Shown here piece by piece: positions 1-14,304 of a DNA stretch of 64,000 nucleotides. The position numbers and the translations under genes were made by a program. How positions within the stretch are numbered: position 1 is the first letter of the stretch; each line of letters opens with the position of its first letter. The stretch is taken from positions 30,551 to 94,550 of the forward strand of contig QANZ01029605.1 of assembly GCA_003254925.1 (NCBI GenBank), read 5' to 3'. Origin of the DNA: Chamaecrista fasciculata. Lineage: Eukaryota > Streptophyta > Magnoliopsida > Fabales > Fabaceae. The notes below the pieces were generated by a model. It saw nothing but the letters and a program-made list of their open reading frames with translations, searched no databases and was not told the origin of the DNA.

Positions 1-167
1 AGTTTTCCAACTGCTGACGTGGCACTTAACGTGCAACGTCAGCAGTTAACGGCTTCAGGGACCAATTTGACTAACGTTAGTAAAATGCAGGGACCTATTT
101 GTCAATTTCCATAAATCAGGGACCAATCTGTCAGCGACCCAATAATCCGGGGACCAATTTGGGAGTT
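1..167. mobile_element. End of a MULE-like element (other end outside the window)
   Basis: The stretch carries the repeated phrase 'gggaccaatttg' in several spaced copies and stops in a motif that on the minus strand reads GAGTAAACTCCCAAATTGG. Such spaced 'ttggtccc' phrases are usual in terminal repeats of plant Mutator-like non-autonomous elements. Bases 9-48 also form a hairpin (ctgctgacgt pairing with acgtcagcag). Only one end lies in the window, so the target duplication cannot be checked. Confidence 0.5.
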
Positions 168-960
168 TACTCTTTTAAATTTTGAAGAGTGAAGGCAATT
201 AATAGAAGGTTGGCCCATATTGGACCACAATCCAAAGCAACTTTTTTAAACAAATATAAAATTCAGTATAAAATGTTACAAGTTTATTAAACAAATAGAA
301 AAAACTCATTTTCTTCAATTTTCTTAACTTAATAATAATTGTTTATGTTGTTTGTTTGTTTAGAATGATAAAATTATAAATATACAAATATGTGTTATTG
401 TTATATAGATTTTATGTTTACATTTTATTAATTATAAATTATTTATATTTAAAATAATGATATTTTTTATTTATATATTTATAAAGTAATTCGATTTTAT
501 TATCAATTTAATCAATTAAACTAATCAACTAATGACCTATAAGTCTTTTCACTTTATTTATGAGTCCAATTACTACAAGTTAACAACTCGATATGTGAAA
601 GATTGAATGCACAACTCTTTAGTTAATGAAAGATTAAAATTGTATACTATTTAATTCATAAAAAAAGATTAATAAGTATGTTATTTTGATCTTTTAAGAA
701 CTAAATTGTCTATTTCAATCTTTTAAGAATCAAGTTGTCAATTCACTGATTTTATTAGAGATCAAATTGTTAGTTTACTCGAAATATATATATATATATA
801 GCCACATCAAAGATCACATATGAAGTTCTGAACTATGGAGGAAAGAACTTTTTCCAAACCTTGCTAGTCAGGTCAAAAAATCGAAAACACAACACAAGAG
901 ACATCTGAGAAACTCCATATAGGCCAATGATACAAGGGGAAATACAATGAAACCAATACA
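168..960. other. AT-rich spacer, no gene seen
   Basis: No long open frame or recognisable motif is present. It contains a short TA run near 787-800 and loosely repeated phrases of the type 'aatcttttaagaa..aaattgt' (about 690-780), possibly an old element end. Confidence 0.5.
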
Positions 961-969
961 AAAATAATT

Positions 970-2253
970 GCCCAAAGTGCGAATTTGGTCCTGTAACTTT
1001 GCTGCAATTCCCAAATCAATTTTATAACTTTTTTTGTCTCGAATTTAGTCTTGCAACTTTGCTCCAGTTCCCAAATCAGTCCTATAACTTTTTGTCTCGT
1101 ATTTGGTCCTGTATCTTTGCTCCAGGTCCCAAACCAGTCCTATATTTTTTTTTGTCTCAGTTTTGGTCCCATATGTTTCGAAAACCTCCCACCGTTACTC
1201 CTCCGTCTCTGTTAAATTACAGTTTAGTCCTAAAAACTTCAAGTCCCTTTCACTTTAGTCCCTGACTATCAAAATGAAAGTGAAAGAGTATCCCTGAAGA
1301 TTCTCAAACCTTATATATCTTTGTCCCTAATCCATGAATTCTTCATGAAATGGAATAAAAATGAAAAAACAATACAAATTAAAACAAATGACAGAATGAC
1401 CAAAACTGAAAACGCAGAAAATTTAAAACCCACCAGAAAATGCCCCAAACTCGCCGGAAAATGTACGAAAATCATCGAGAAACTCAAGCATTCATCCAAA
1501 AATCTCAATTCTCACGAAAATGTCACTCAATTAATCGCCCTCAAATGCTTTTAAAAAAGAGTTTTCGAAAATCTAAACTTTCGAGGAGGGAGGTGATAGA
1601 AGAAATGTAAGGGATTTTACAACTTCTCTCTCGGAATCACCATATGTAAGGGAATCTTCTATCACCTCCTCCTCAAAAGTGTGAATTTTTTAAAATTCTT
1701 TCTTAAAGCATTTGAGGACGATTATTTGAGAGAGATTTCAGTTAGAATTGAGGTTTCTGGATGAGTTTTTGAGTTTCTCGGCGATTTTCGTACGTTTTCT
1801 GGTGGGTTTTAAACTTTCTGCGTTTTCAGTTTTAGTCCATCTGTCATTTGCTTTAATTTGTGTTATTTTGCATTTCTATTCCATTTCATGAAGAATTCAT
1901 GGATTAGGGACCAAGATGTAAGGTTTGAGAATCTTCAGGGATGCTCTTTCTCTTTCATTTTGATAGTCAGAGACTAAAGTGAAAGGGACTTGAAGTTTTC
2001 ATGACTAAACTGTAATTTAAAATAGACGGAGGACTAACGGTGAGAAGTTTTCAAAACATATGAGACCAAAATTGAGACAAAAAAAGATATAGGACTGATT
2101 TGGGACCTGGAGCAAAGATACATGACCAAATACGAGACAAAAAAAGTTATAGGACTGATTTGGAAACTGGAGCAAAGTTACAGGACCAAATTCGAGACAA
2201 AAAAGGTTATAGGACTGATTTGGGAAGTGCAGGACCAAATTCGCACTTTGGCC
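970..2253. mobile_element. MULE foldback element, 1.28 kb, 9-bp TSD
   Basis: Nearly the whole unit is one long inverted repeat: the left arm (about 970-1600) reads back as the right arm (about 1640-2253), each arm holding spaced 'tttggtcctgtaactttg' phrases. The left end reads GCCCAAAGTGCGAATTTGG and the right end, on the minus strand, GGCCAAAGTGCGAATTTGG. The flanks are identical 9-mers, AAAATAATT at 961-969 and at 2254-2262, the target duplication size expected for Mutator-like elements. There is no transposase, so it is non-autonomous. Open frames inside it are by-products of the repeated phrases. Confidence 0.88.
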
Positions 2254-2463
2254 AAAATAATTTCCTTACACCTTTGTCTCACTCACATTGGGCTTAACCC
2301 GTTTTCAGTTATGGGCTTCTTACTTTCTTTCATGAGTCTTCGTTGGACGAGTAGGCCCATCAGTTATGCTCAATAAGATGAAGAACAATGTATAATGCAT
2401 GCACATTATTCATGACAAAAAAAAAGTGTGCACATTATTTTGCGTTTTGCTTTATTCATTATT

Positions 2464-2842
2464 GAATTTACGAGTCAACTAATTGAATAATTAAAATATA
2501 TAATTTGGACTCTAAAATATTTTAATTATTAACTATTTGGTCCCTAAATTTGAACTAATTTTTTACTTTTTGGTGCCTAAATTTGCACCAAATTAATACT
2601 ATTTGGTCCTTAAATTTGAATTAATTTTAAACTTTTGGTCCTTAAAGTGTACTAAATTAATACTATTTAGCCCTTGAATTTGAACCAATTTTATACTTTT
2701 TGATCCCTGAATTTGTATTAAATATACTCTTTGGTCTCTGAATTTGACCCGGACCAAATCATTAACAAATGAAATAGTTCAAGAGCTAAGTAGTATATTT
2801 TGATTATTCAAAGACTGATTGGTTGACTCAATGTAAATTCAG
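2464..2842. mobile_element. Small inverted-repeat element with 'tttggtcc' phrases
   Basis: The ends are imperfect inverted repeats: 'gaatttacgagtcaac' on the left matches the complement of 'gttgactcaatgtaaattc' on the right, followed inward by 'ttgaataattaaaatata' and its partner. Inside are five spaced phrases of the type 'tttggtccttaaatttg'. I could not find a clear target duplication, so the superfamily (MULE is most likely) is an inference. Confidence 0.55.
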
Positions 2843-3850
2843 AAACCAAATACTAGAAACCAAATATTAGGTTTTCTCTAAAAGTGGATACACTTTCTAG
2901 TCTCCCTCTAGCAAGAACTGGTGGATAAGGAAGAAATTAGACATTGATACTAAAGAAGGTTTCAACGATATTGATACTTCTTTTGATGTAAATTGTATTT
3001 CAAATATGCTTAAAGGTGTTATATGATCGGTTGTTTTCTGCATAAACTAATTAGTGCATACTATATGCAAACTCACTGTTCTGTGTAACAAAATGAAAAA
3101 ATTGACAGTTCATAGTTGGAACTAGAAAACTTGACATGAGAGGATCAATGGCTAAAATAACAGTAAGGAGAACAAGAGCATTTAACAGGAGTACAAGACA
3201 TAGCATGAACGAAATGTATTGTACATCACCAAAATGGCAAAACGACTAACACTAATAATAGTGAGATATTTTAGGAAATCGGAGAACGTCTTAATCTTTC
3301 ATGTTTTCACAAACACATCATGCCACAAAGATCACATGTTTAGCTATAAATGTATAAATAGACAAACTTTCTATCATACATGTACTAGTGATATGGACAT
3401 CATTTTCAGTTTTTATATAAGGGACCACTTAATTTTTCATGAGTGTACGCATTCAATTGTTTCACTATCACGTTTTTACAAGACAAATACAATTAAATAA
3501 CAACAGTCTACATCATTAACAAAGATCAATATAGCCTAACATGATTGAAGATGGCATTAATGTTATTATAAAATTACGTCCCTGAAACAACACCAAACGT
3601 AATTACTCTTGTTATCATAATAGGTGCATAGCAAATATTAGAATCATTCTAAACACAAGTATTGACCTATCAGACAGACTTGTTTCAAGTACTTCCTTCA
3701 GGAAGACTTTTAAGAAAAGTAAATCCTGCTTAAGGATGCTTGTAAGCAGGTCCGAGTTTCAAACAATAAGGAAAGCTAACCTTATTATACAGAATGATAT
3801 CATGATTCACGTATAAGCATTTACAAAATGACACAGGCTATTGAAAGCAC
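2843..3850. other. Spacer downstream of RABA1, includes its probable 3' UTR
   Basis: No coding frame of note. The part next to the RABA1 stop (about 3600-3850) is the likely 3' untranslated region of that minus-strand gene; the polyadenylation site cannot be fixed from sequence alone. Confidence 0.5.
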
Positions 3851-6348
<2,498 letters not shown>

Positions 6349-6357
6349 TAGCCTTTT

Positions 6358-7042
6358 GGTTAAATGGTCATTTTGGTCCTCAAACTATGGGGTTAGTTTC
6401 ATTTTGGTCCTCAAACTATTTATTATTCCGTTTCAGTCCTCAAACTTTCACATTTGTTTTGTTTTGGTCTTCAAACTTTCACATTTATTTTGCTTTAGTC
6501 CTCAAACTTTCATATATGTTTCATTTAGTCCTCAAACTTATAATAAAGTGATTTGGCAAATAGAGAAAGAAACATTTTCACTCTTTTAAAAAAAAGTCAA
6601 CGATAAATTTATTTATTTTGATCCTCAAACTTATAATTTGGCAATGAGAGATAGAAAAAAATTTTATTCTTTAAAAGAAAAATCAATCATAAATTTATTT
6701 TTAATTTGTTACTAAAAATGAAGATTTTTCTTTTTCACTTTGTCAACTCGCTTATTATGACACATATAAGTGAGAAATAATTCATCTCAACTGTTAAGAT
6801 TAGAAATAACAATAGAAACTAGATGAAATCTCATTTTGGGGACTAAAATAGAACAAAAAATAGATTGAGGATCAAAATGAAACTAATCTCATAGTTTGAG
6901 GACCAAAATGGAACAAAAATAGTTTGAGAACCAAAATAAAACTAATCTTATAGTTTGAGGACTAAAAAGGAACAAAAAAAATAGTTTAAGAACTAAAATG
7001 AAACTAATCTCATGACAAAAATGACTATTTAACATTTTAACC
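6358..7042. mobile_element. MULE-like MITE, 685 bp, 9-bp TSD
   Basis: Perfect 9-bp flanks TAGCCTTTT at 6349-6357 and 7043-7051. The ends are inverted repeats (GGTTAAATGGTCATTTTGG on the left; GGTTAAAATGTTAAATAGTC on the minus strand at the right), each followed by repeated 'cattttggtcctcaaacta' phrases. It has no transposase. It lies about 370 bp upstream of the RABA1 start codon and so may include promoter-proximal sequence. Confidence 0.85.
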
Positions 7043-7188
7043 TAGCCTTTTTGTTCTTTTGGGCCAATCTTACCTTCTTCCATATAGATCTTCTACTTCT
7101 ACGCGTCTCTTCTTACACCTTTATTTTTTTTTCTTTGCCGTAGAAGCCTCTTGGTACACGCAAAGTCGCAAAGAATCAGCCACGGTCG

Positions 7189-7252
7189 CTTATGCATGGG
7201 TGAATTTCAAATTCACCCATCCATCTGGTTGTAAAACATATACTAATTGTAT
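7189..7252. repeat. Stray copy of a MULE end fragment, with a 21-bp palindrome
   Basis: The string 'cttatgcatgggtgaattt' at 7189-7207 is repeated at about 7285-7303 inside the MULE end, and related sequence is at about 9405. The copy here runs into gggtgaattt-c-aaattcaccc (7198-7218), a perfect palindrome around one base. This suggests a small local rearrangement next to the insertion site. Confidence 0.5.
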
Positions 7253-7365
7253 AATATTATTTGGCCAAAGCCTCAAATTGATCCCTTATGCATGGGTGAA
7301 TTTCAAATTGTTCCTTTATCTTTTATTTGTTTCATATTGGTCCTACATGTTCTCATACTATTTCA

Positions 7366-9279
7366 GGGTCTGTTTGGGAGCCAGTTAATTTTAATCCAAT
7401 CTCATCCAATCTCATCCAAATGGATGGGATGAGATTATTTTTTAATTGGATGAGATGAGATGATGTATTGGTGTTTGGGTGATTTTAGTGATAATGATGT
7501 TAAATAGGGTGTGAAATTATATAAAAGGGTATGTAATGATTGTGGTTGGTAGAAATAAGTTGATGGATTTTTGTAATTTGTATAGGGGTAGAAATGGTAG
7601 GAAATAATGAGATGAGATGGAGATAATGAGATGAGATGATAGGTGTTTGGTTGTGTTTTGATTGAAATAATATTGAGATGAGATGATATTGGGAAGTGTG
7701 ATATGGTATTGGAAATTGTGAGGATGAGAAAATTTTGGATTGAAGGTTAGGGGTCAATCCAAATCCAAGTGGATGAGATTATGGGCCAAAATGAAAATAA
7801 TATTGGAATTATTTTTTGACATACAATTTGGTCCATAAATTCAAACTGTTCCAATTAATCAATCTCTAATATGTGTAAATGATAATTCGGGCCTTGTAGA
7901 AAACCCCAATCATTAATAATGGGGTCTATTTATTAAATTCAACGACAAGAAAATAACAAATAATAGTTTAAGGACCAAATAGCAAATTACAAAACAACAC
8001 TAAATTGTAATAAAATGTGTGGTGAAAGGTTCATTTTGGTCCTAAATGTATGGCCTAATATTCATTTTGGTCCATCATTTTTTTAAATGCTCAAATTGGT
8101 CCTAAATGTTAGCAAAATGATTAATGGTGGACCAAAATGAACATTAGGGCAAACATTTAGGACCAAATTAACCCTTTAACCCAACAAGATAGAGAAAGTA
8201 TTCTTAAGGAACAATACGTAGCTCTAAACAAGCCATATTCACTAGTTGGGACCAAAATGAAACATTTTGCAAATATTTAGGAGCAATTTGAATATTTTGA
8301 AATATAATGGATCAAAATGAATATTAAGGCATACATTTAGGACTAAATTGACCCTTCAACCCTATATTTTTCCATCCTGTACATACACGTGGGCCATTTT
8401 GTATTTTCTCCATTCAATACATTACCGTTATTAGATTTAGGAGTCCTTTAATTTGACAAAAAAATATGGATAGAACCACTGTCCACATATATAGAACATA
8501 TCCAAACTCAAAATAACCGAAAACTGAAGAAAATACAATATATGAAATTGTCTTATTTTATACTCATTTCAGTAATTTTCTATCATTCCTCAATAAAAAA
8601 TCGTATTGCTCAAGCAATAGAGTTTTACAATTTATCTCTCTCTCCATCAATCACTCTTACATCAAAGTTTTATACTCAATTTTTGATTTGATAAAGAGAG
8701 AGATAGACTATAAAAAGTTCATTGCTTAAGGAATGGATCTTTTTATAGCATTACTCTTTCTATAATAATATAAGAGACAAGTATGATTGAAGAATGAGGC
8801 ATATTGCAACTAAAAAAATAATAATATTGTAAATTTTTTGTTTAATTAAATTAATATAAATTATATATATATATATATATATATAAGAGTGTGTATGGGG
8901 TGTGTGAAAGAGAGAGAGGTGTATGTGTGTGTGAAAGAGAGAAAGAGAAAAAGTGTGTGAGTGGAAAAGATAAAAAATAATGAGAAATGATAGATAGAGA
9001 GATAAAATTATAAGTGTAATAAATGAGGGTATGTAAAATTACTATTTTGTCTAGTTCTTTTTTTATATTTGTATTAAAGTATAGGTAATTATAGGTGTAT
9101 AAGTAGGGATAGATTAGTAATTATAAGAGAAAATGAGATGATGTTGTGAATGAGATGATGATGTGGATGAGATGAGATGAGATGAGATGGAGGTTCCAAA
9201 AAACACCTAACCATTACTGTTCATCCAATCCTAAGATGAGATTAAGATTGAATGAGATGAGATTGGATGGAAAGGGCCC
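7366..9279. mobile_element. 1.9-kb MITE-like element with 'gatgagat' subterminal repeats
   Basis: The left end GGGTCTGTTTGGGAGCC and the right end (minus strand GGGCCCTTTCCATCC) are weak inverted repeats, and subterminal 'ccaatctcatcc' / 'ggatgagattgg' repeats mirror each other. The interrupted site is visible because the uninterrupted sequence exists at 9475-9529: tttca|caaatagg here versus tttcaaatagg there. The flanking duplication would be about 3 bp (tca/cca), which suits PIF/Harbinger, but the terminal bases are uncertain. It contains a nested inverted repeat at 8021-8372, a hairpin near 8596-8750 and TA/TG microsatellite at about 8862-8960. Confidence 0.5.
8021..8372. repeat. Inverted-repeat unit with 'cattttggtcctaaatgt' phrases
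   Basis: The left part reads ggtgaaaggttcattttgg and the right part, on the minus strand, ggttgaagggtcaatttag; both continue into spaced 'ggtcctaaatgt' phrases. It looks like a small MULE-type non-autonomous element inside the larger MITE. No target duplication was resolved. Confidence 0.4.
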
Positions 9280-9342
9280 CCAAATAGGTCCAAAAAATAT
9301 TAAATGTGGTCATATCTCTCTCATTAAAGTGTAGATTAGATA

Positions 9343-9529
9343 TATGAGTTGTAAAACATATACTAATTGTATAATATTATTTGGCCAAAGCCTCAAATTG
9401 ATCCCTTATGCATGGGGTGGATTTCAAATTGGTCCTTTATCTTTCATTTGTTTCATATTGGTCCTACATGTTCTCATACTATTTCAAATAGGTTCAAAAA
9501 ATATTAAATGTGGTCATATCTCTCTCATT
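9343..9529. repeat. Second copy of MULE left end together with its host flank
   Basis: This stretch repeats 7231-7365 plus 9283-9326 almost base for base, including 35 bp that lie outside the MULE at the first copy (gttgtaaaacatatactaat...). Because flank and terminus are copied together, this is a local duplication after insertion and not a second insertion. The MITE at 7366-9279 is present only in the first copy, so it probably came after the duplication. Confidence 0.7.
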
Positions 9530-9701
9530 ACAAGTTCAAATGTGATGAATCCATTTCTTTTGATGAGTATTTTGAGTCCATCGACGAAGGATGTCAAATT
9601 GAGTATTAAAAGTAAATAACTCGTTTTACGGTCAAACAAGTAAAATTGGTTATATCTCTCTCGTTTCAAGTCTGAATTTGATGAGTTTGAAACTATGTAC
9701 T

Positions 9702-10724
9702 TGATAGGATTTTTTTTAATTTTTTTGAAACAAAGAAGCTCTCAAACTTTGCTTCATTAATTCAAATGAAAGGGGAGTCTATAAATAGACTTACAATGTC
9801 AACCGAAAAGAGAGATTTTCTCACAAAGCTAATAGCTATTTAACAAACTCAATAAAAGAAATAATCTAAACAAATTAATCCTAATACTAGGTCAAACTCA
9901 AAAAGCTCAACAATTCATTTTCAAATTCTGATTTTTTGATTTATTTCACTTATATTAATAATATTAATTTATTCCTAAATCCTAACAATTCCTCCCTTAA
10001 ATTGAAATTTCTTCGTAAGAAAAAATTCAGTGTAATTAATAAATCTTCAAGTTTTCTTGGATCATTTGTTCGCTTCAATGATGCACTTTCTCATCATTAA
10101 CCTATTTGGAGCACCATCTCTCCAAAAATTATCAAATCTTGTAAGCTTCTCACAAAAGATCCACTTCTTCTTTTCTCCCTTCTTGTGCAACGTTCACTTC
10201 CTTATTTTCTTCGAGCCAATTCTTTTACCGAGCTCTTGCAATTATTCAACACAAATCTCAAATCTCTGAAGTAATGGCGAGAATTCGATCCTCCCACTAG
10301 CAAAATTCTTTGTAGCAACATCATCTCAATATGTGAGAGATGTGCTACTCTACCTCACAAGCTCTCAGGATCTAAAGCTCTGATACCACTGTTAGGATTT
10401 TTTTGGGAGGAAGAAACATGGAAGCTCTCATAAACCTTTTTTTTTTCTTTTTTCTCATGAACTTTTCTTCTTGCTTTGCTTGATTAATTCAAATAGAATA
10501 GAGGCCTATAAATAGGCTTACAATGTCAACCGAAAAGAGAGATTTTCTCACAAAGCTAATAGCTACTTAACAAACTCAATAAAAGAAATAATCTAAACAA
10601 ATTAATCCCTAATACTAGGTCAAACTCAAAAAGCTCAACAACTCATTTTCAAATTCTGATTTTTTTATTTATTTCACTAACATTAATAATATTAATAATA
10701 TTAATTTATTCCTAAATCCTAACA
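9702..10724 (-). mobile_element. TRIM (miniature LTR element), complete ends, TSD GTACT
   Basis: Minus-strand unit with LTRs at 10390-10724 (5') and 9702-9987 (3'). Both LTRs begin TGTTAGGATTTAGG; they end AAATCCTAACA and, more diverged, AAATCCTATCA. A primer-binding site TGGTATCAGAGC, complementary to initiator Met-tRNA, follows the 5' LTR one base away (about 10377-10388) and a purine tract TTAAGGGAGG precedes the 3' LTR. GTACT flanks both ends (9697-9701, 10725-10729). The internal part is only about 400 bp with no coding capacity, the definition of a TRIM; movement would need proteins from another element. Its interior is homologous to that of the TRIM array at 13.2-26.7 kb. Confidence 0.88.
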
Positions 10725-11006
10725 GTACTAACTCTTGAAGAGATTTTTTCTACCTAATTAAGATTTCTAGCAAATGAGGTCAAATCGCATCTCGAAAGTA
10801 GGTTTGGGACTAATTTGAAACAATATAGAAATATGTAAGACCAATTTGAAACAAATGAAAGATAAATGATCAATTTGAGACTTTGGCCAATATTATTTTT
10901 GTTGAAGGATAAAGTGTGAAAGATATACAAATTATATTTAAAATGTGTTATACTATATTAAATTTATTTTTATAGTAAATTAATAATTATTTCTAAGAAA
11001 TGATAG

Positions 11007-11970
11007 CCAAAATTTCATTTTGGTCCATAATATTTATATTTGGATTGAAGATTAAGGAAGAGAAAGAGAGGAAGGGGGAAAGGAGTAAAACCTCTTCCCT
11101 TGTTCAGAAAATAGGAAATTGGAGAGGAAAATAATGAGGTATTAATTGTTAATCTCACATTCTCCTCCACCTTCATAAATTCTAAATACTCCAAATTGGA
11201 GTATTTTGGAAGATCCAAACAAGGGGAAGGGTTATTATTGCTTAATTTCCCTATCACTTTCCTTCCCTTCCTCTCCAATCTCTCCGCCTCCCTCCCCTTC
11301 CTAGTTGCCAAACGAGCCCTAATATTTTTTAAAAGTTCTATTTTGATTCTTAACTACTAAATATGATCATATCTCTCTTGCTTTAAGTTTGAATCCGACA
11401 AAATCAGAGCTGCAAGTTACTATTGATGAGTTTTTTCTTTGCCTAGTTAGAGTCGTCAACAAATGAAATCAAACCAGAATCGAAAGTGGGTCGCTTGAAT
11501 TTGGTCATATATCTCTTGTTTTAAAATTGAATGCGACAAAATCAAAGCTATGAGTTACTCTTGACAAGTTCATTCTCTATCTTATTGGGACATTCAACAA
11601 ATGAGGTCAAATAGTACTTCGAAAGAACTTGTCAATAATAACCCCTAACTCCAATTTCATTGCATTTGCATATGAAAATAGAGATATGATCAACATCATG
11701 AAATGAGAGGCTCGATTTGACCTCATTTGTCGATGGTTATCTAACTAGATAGAGAAAAGAATCATCAAGAGTAATCCGTAGCTTCGATTACATAACATTC
11801 AGACTTGAAACAAGAGATATATGACCACATTAAATAGTTAGAAACCAAACCTATCAAGGACCAAAATGAAGTGTTTGGAAAACATTAAGTACTAAAACGA
11901 GATAAAAAATATTGGAGACCATAATAGAATATAGGGTAAATATTAAAAACTAAAATGAGATTTTGTCTAA
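11007..11970. mobile_element. MULE-like foldback element interrupted by a MITE
   Basis: The arms about 11340-11640 and 11700-11970 are inverted copies of each other (phrases 'ggtcatatatctcttgttt', 'caacaaatgaggtcaaat'), and the outer ends ccaaaatttcattttgg / gacaaaatctcattttag pair. The flanks share AAATGATA (10998-11005 and 11971-11978), with a few ambiguous bases at the right edge. The interior is related to the MULE at 7263-10888. No transposase. Confidence 0.55.
11036..11319. mobile_element. Small MITE with 8-bp TSD TAATATTT
   Basis: TAATATTT occurs at 11028-11035 and 11320-11327, directly at the edges of a unit whose right end on the minus strand reads GGGCTCGTTTGGCAACTAGG, a common kind of plant MITE terminus. 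The left terminus matches it only weakly (tttgg...aaggaag). An 8-bp duplication would suit hAT. It lies inside the left arm of the foldback element above. Confidence 0.5.
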
Positions 11971-11978
11971 AAATGATA

Positions 11979-13171
11979 AACATCTCATTTTAGAATGACA
12001 TATCACAAGATACCACGTAATTTAATAGTAGTCCCAAAAGAAGGAAAAAAAGAAGAGACTGCGATAGAGTAAAATAAAAGTAAGATGAACAATAAAAGCG
12101 AGACCCAATAAGAGAGAGAAAATGACAAGTTGGATGACATATCATAATTTGACGGAGAAAACTGATAGATTGTAAAGGCAATCAAGTATGGCAATGAGTA
12201 TCCTTTCTTTTCAATATCCTAAGATATTCGTCTAAAAAATATCTAATATCAATGGATATTAGATATCATGTGCGGATTCAAATAGCATATTTTAACTATC
12301 CATCAGGTATTTGACGAGTGCGGATATCACAATTGAATACCTTAGATCCCTTCAATATGGAAGGGAATATAAAGTATCTTATACTCAATACCTTATATAT
12401 ATAATATTATTATATCATATATATTTATTATTAATTAAAAATATTAAAAATATGAAACAAAATTAATTTTAATATAATATATTGGGTAATGAATATCATA
12501 TTTCGAATATTAGGTATCGAATATCAAGTATAAGTACCCAATATCTATTTTTCGGATATTTTAGGTATCATATATATTCAAATACAAATATAAACAAAAA
12601 ATTATATATTTTTTTGGATTAAGATAGTGTATGTAAAGGATAGTTTAGAAGGATTCAGATTTAGATAGAGCAAAATTCAGCGAATTTCTTCCTATTGCCA
12701 ATCCTAAACGAAAAACCAATTTGAAATAAGTTGTATACATAGGACCAATATGAGATCCACCCCATACCTTTATGATCAATATGAGTATTTGAAAAAGTTA
12801 AACCATTAATTAAAATTTAATAACAAATATAAAATTTTTAATGCTATTATGATTTTAACAAAAAATTAAAATAATATAATATTTTTAAAAAAATAATAAA
12901 ATTGATTGTAGTTATATCGTTCAAAAATTAAATTGTATGATTTAATATTTGAGAAATTAAACGGAGATATCTATTATATTTTAAAAACTAAATTATTATT
13001 ATTATTTTGAAAAAATAAATCAAAATATATTATAAGAAAGTCAAGTAGCATATACGATTGATCAGATGATCAAATATATAATAATACAAAAGAAGAATTA
13101 TTTGTAAACATTGTTGAACTAAGGAAACAAAATAAAAGCACAAATGATCATATGTAGAAAATATTCTTATG
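11979..13171. other. AT-rich spacer with a possible old hAT remnant
   Basis: No gene seen. About 12190-12600 has 'tatggcaatgagtatcc', many 'ggatatc/gatatt' motifs and 'tatcgaatatc', resembling a diverged relative of the hAT MITE at 13324-13779; no intact ends were found. The remainder is AT-rich without recognisable structure. Confidence 0.4.
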
Positions 13172-13181
13172 TTACTTGTTG

Positions 13182-13232
<51 letters not shown>

Positions 13233-13323
13233 TTGGAAGCACTGATCCGTTGCATCAGATTTGATTTTGGATATTTAATTGTTTATTTGAGTTAGTCATA
13301 TATAGGAGCTAGATAATAGGTAA

Positions 13324-13779
13324 TAGGGATGGCAATTTGGGTGAATATTTAGGATACCCGTCCGAATCCACCCGTAAAAAATATCCGATATCTGTCGGAT
13401 ACTGGATATCGGATAAGGTACGGGTATTGAAAAATAAAAAATTAACTATTCGGTATCCGTCCGAAATGAACGGATAGTTAGGGTACTTGGTATCCGATAA
13501 CCTATAATATAAATATTTTATTATATTTTAGACATTTTTTATTATATTTTTAATTAATTTATTTTAATTAACGGATATTGGGTATCGGATATCGGATATA
13601 TCAATTTTTGAATTAGGATATCCTATCATATATCCATTATTTTAGGGTATTTCGGATATTTAGAATACCCGTCGGATACCGGATATCAGATACGATAGGA
13701 TACAGATATTGAAGAGAATGAACGGATATAGATATGGATAGAGATAAAATGAGCGAATACCCACCCGTTGCCATCCCTA
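13324..13779. mobile_element. hAT MITE, 456 bp, inside TRIM LTR
   Basis: Perfect 12-bp terminal inverted repeats TAGGGATGGCAA / TTGCCATCCCTA. The flanks ATAGGTAA (13316-13323) and ATAGGTAC (13780-13787) agree in 7 of 8 bases, the hAT duplication length; the other LTR copies show the uninterrupted site (agtaggtacatgatttt). The interior is dense with 'cggatatcggata' motifs in both orientations, the subterminal repeat pattern typical of hAT elements. Confidence 0.85.
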
Positions 13780-14304
13780 ATAGGTACATGATTTTAGAAG
13801 TGAGTTGTTATTTTATTTTTATTTATCTTTTCTTTAATTATGTATATTTCCTTTATACAAGGAATTTGCTTTGTACATGCCTTGTAGAGCTTTGAATGAA
13901 ATTTTAAGATTTTATCAGTTCTCCCTCATCATTAAAAACCTAATAGTGGTATCAAAGTTTTAGGTTCTTGAGAATTCGTAAGGTTGAGTAACACACTAAC
14001 ACATCTATCATATGTTGAGATGATGTTGCTACAAGAAACTTTGGTAGTGGGGGGAACGAATCATTATGATTAGAAATTTGAGATAGTGAAAGAATTTTAT
14101 GAGTTCTCCCTCATCATAAAAATCCTAATGTTGAACAATTGTAAGAGCTTGGTAAAAGAATTGACTCGAAGAAGATAAGATAATAGGACATTGCACAAGA
14201 AGTAGTTGAATAGATTTTTTTGGTGAGAAGTGCAACAAGATTTGATGATTTTGGAAAGATGTGCTCCAATGTGAAAATGATGAGAGAGTGCATCGTTAGA
14301 AAAA

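Larger units (their letters stand above)
7263..10888. mobile_element. Non-autonomous MULE, 10-bp TSD, heavily nested
   Basis: The left end GGCCAAAGCCTCAAATTGATC and the right end read on the minus strand (GGCCAAAGTCTCAAATTGATC) are inverted repeats. The flanks share AATATTATTT (7253-7262 and 10889-10898), within the 9-11 bp range of MULEs. Repeated 'tttcaaattggtcc' phrases occur at both ends. Inside are a MITE (7366-9279), a tandem repeat of the left end with its flank (9343-9529) and a complete TRIM (9702-10724). No transposase is seen. Confidence 0.75.

Noticed and set aside
999-1265. 88-aa open frame on the plus strand
   Set aside because: It translates the repeated 'tttggtcc' phrases of the MULE foldback (repeating FPNQSYNFF-like words), so it is a by-product of the repeat.
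10057-10269. 70-aa open frame
   Set aside because: It lies within the non-coding interior of the minus-strand TRIM, on the wrong strand.
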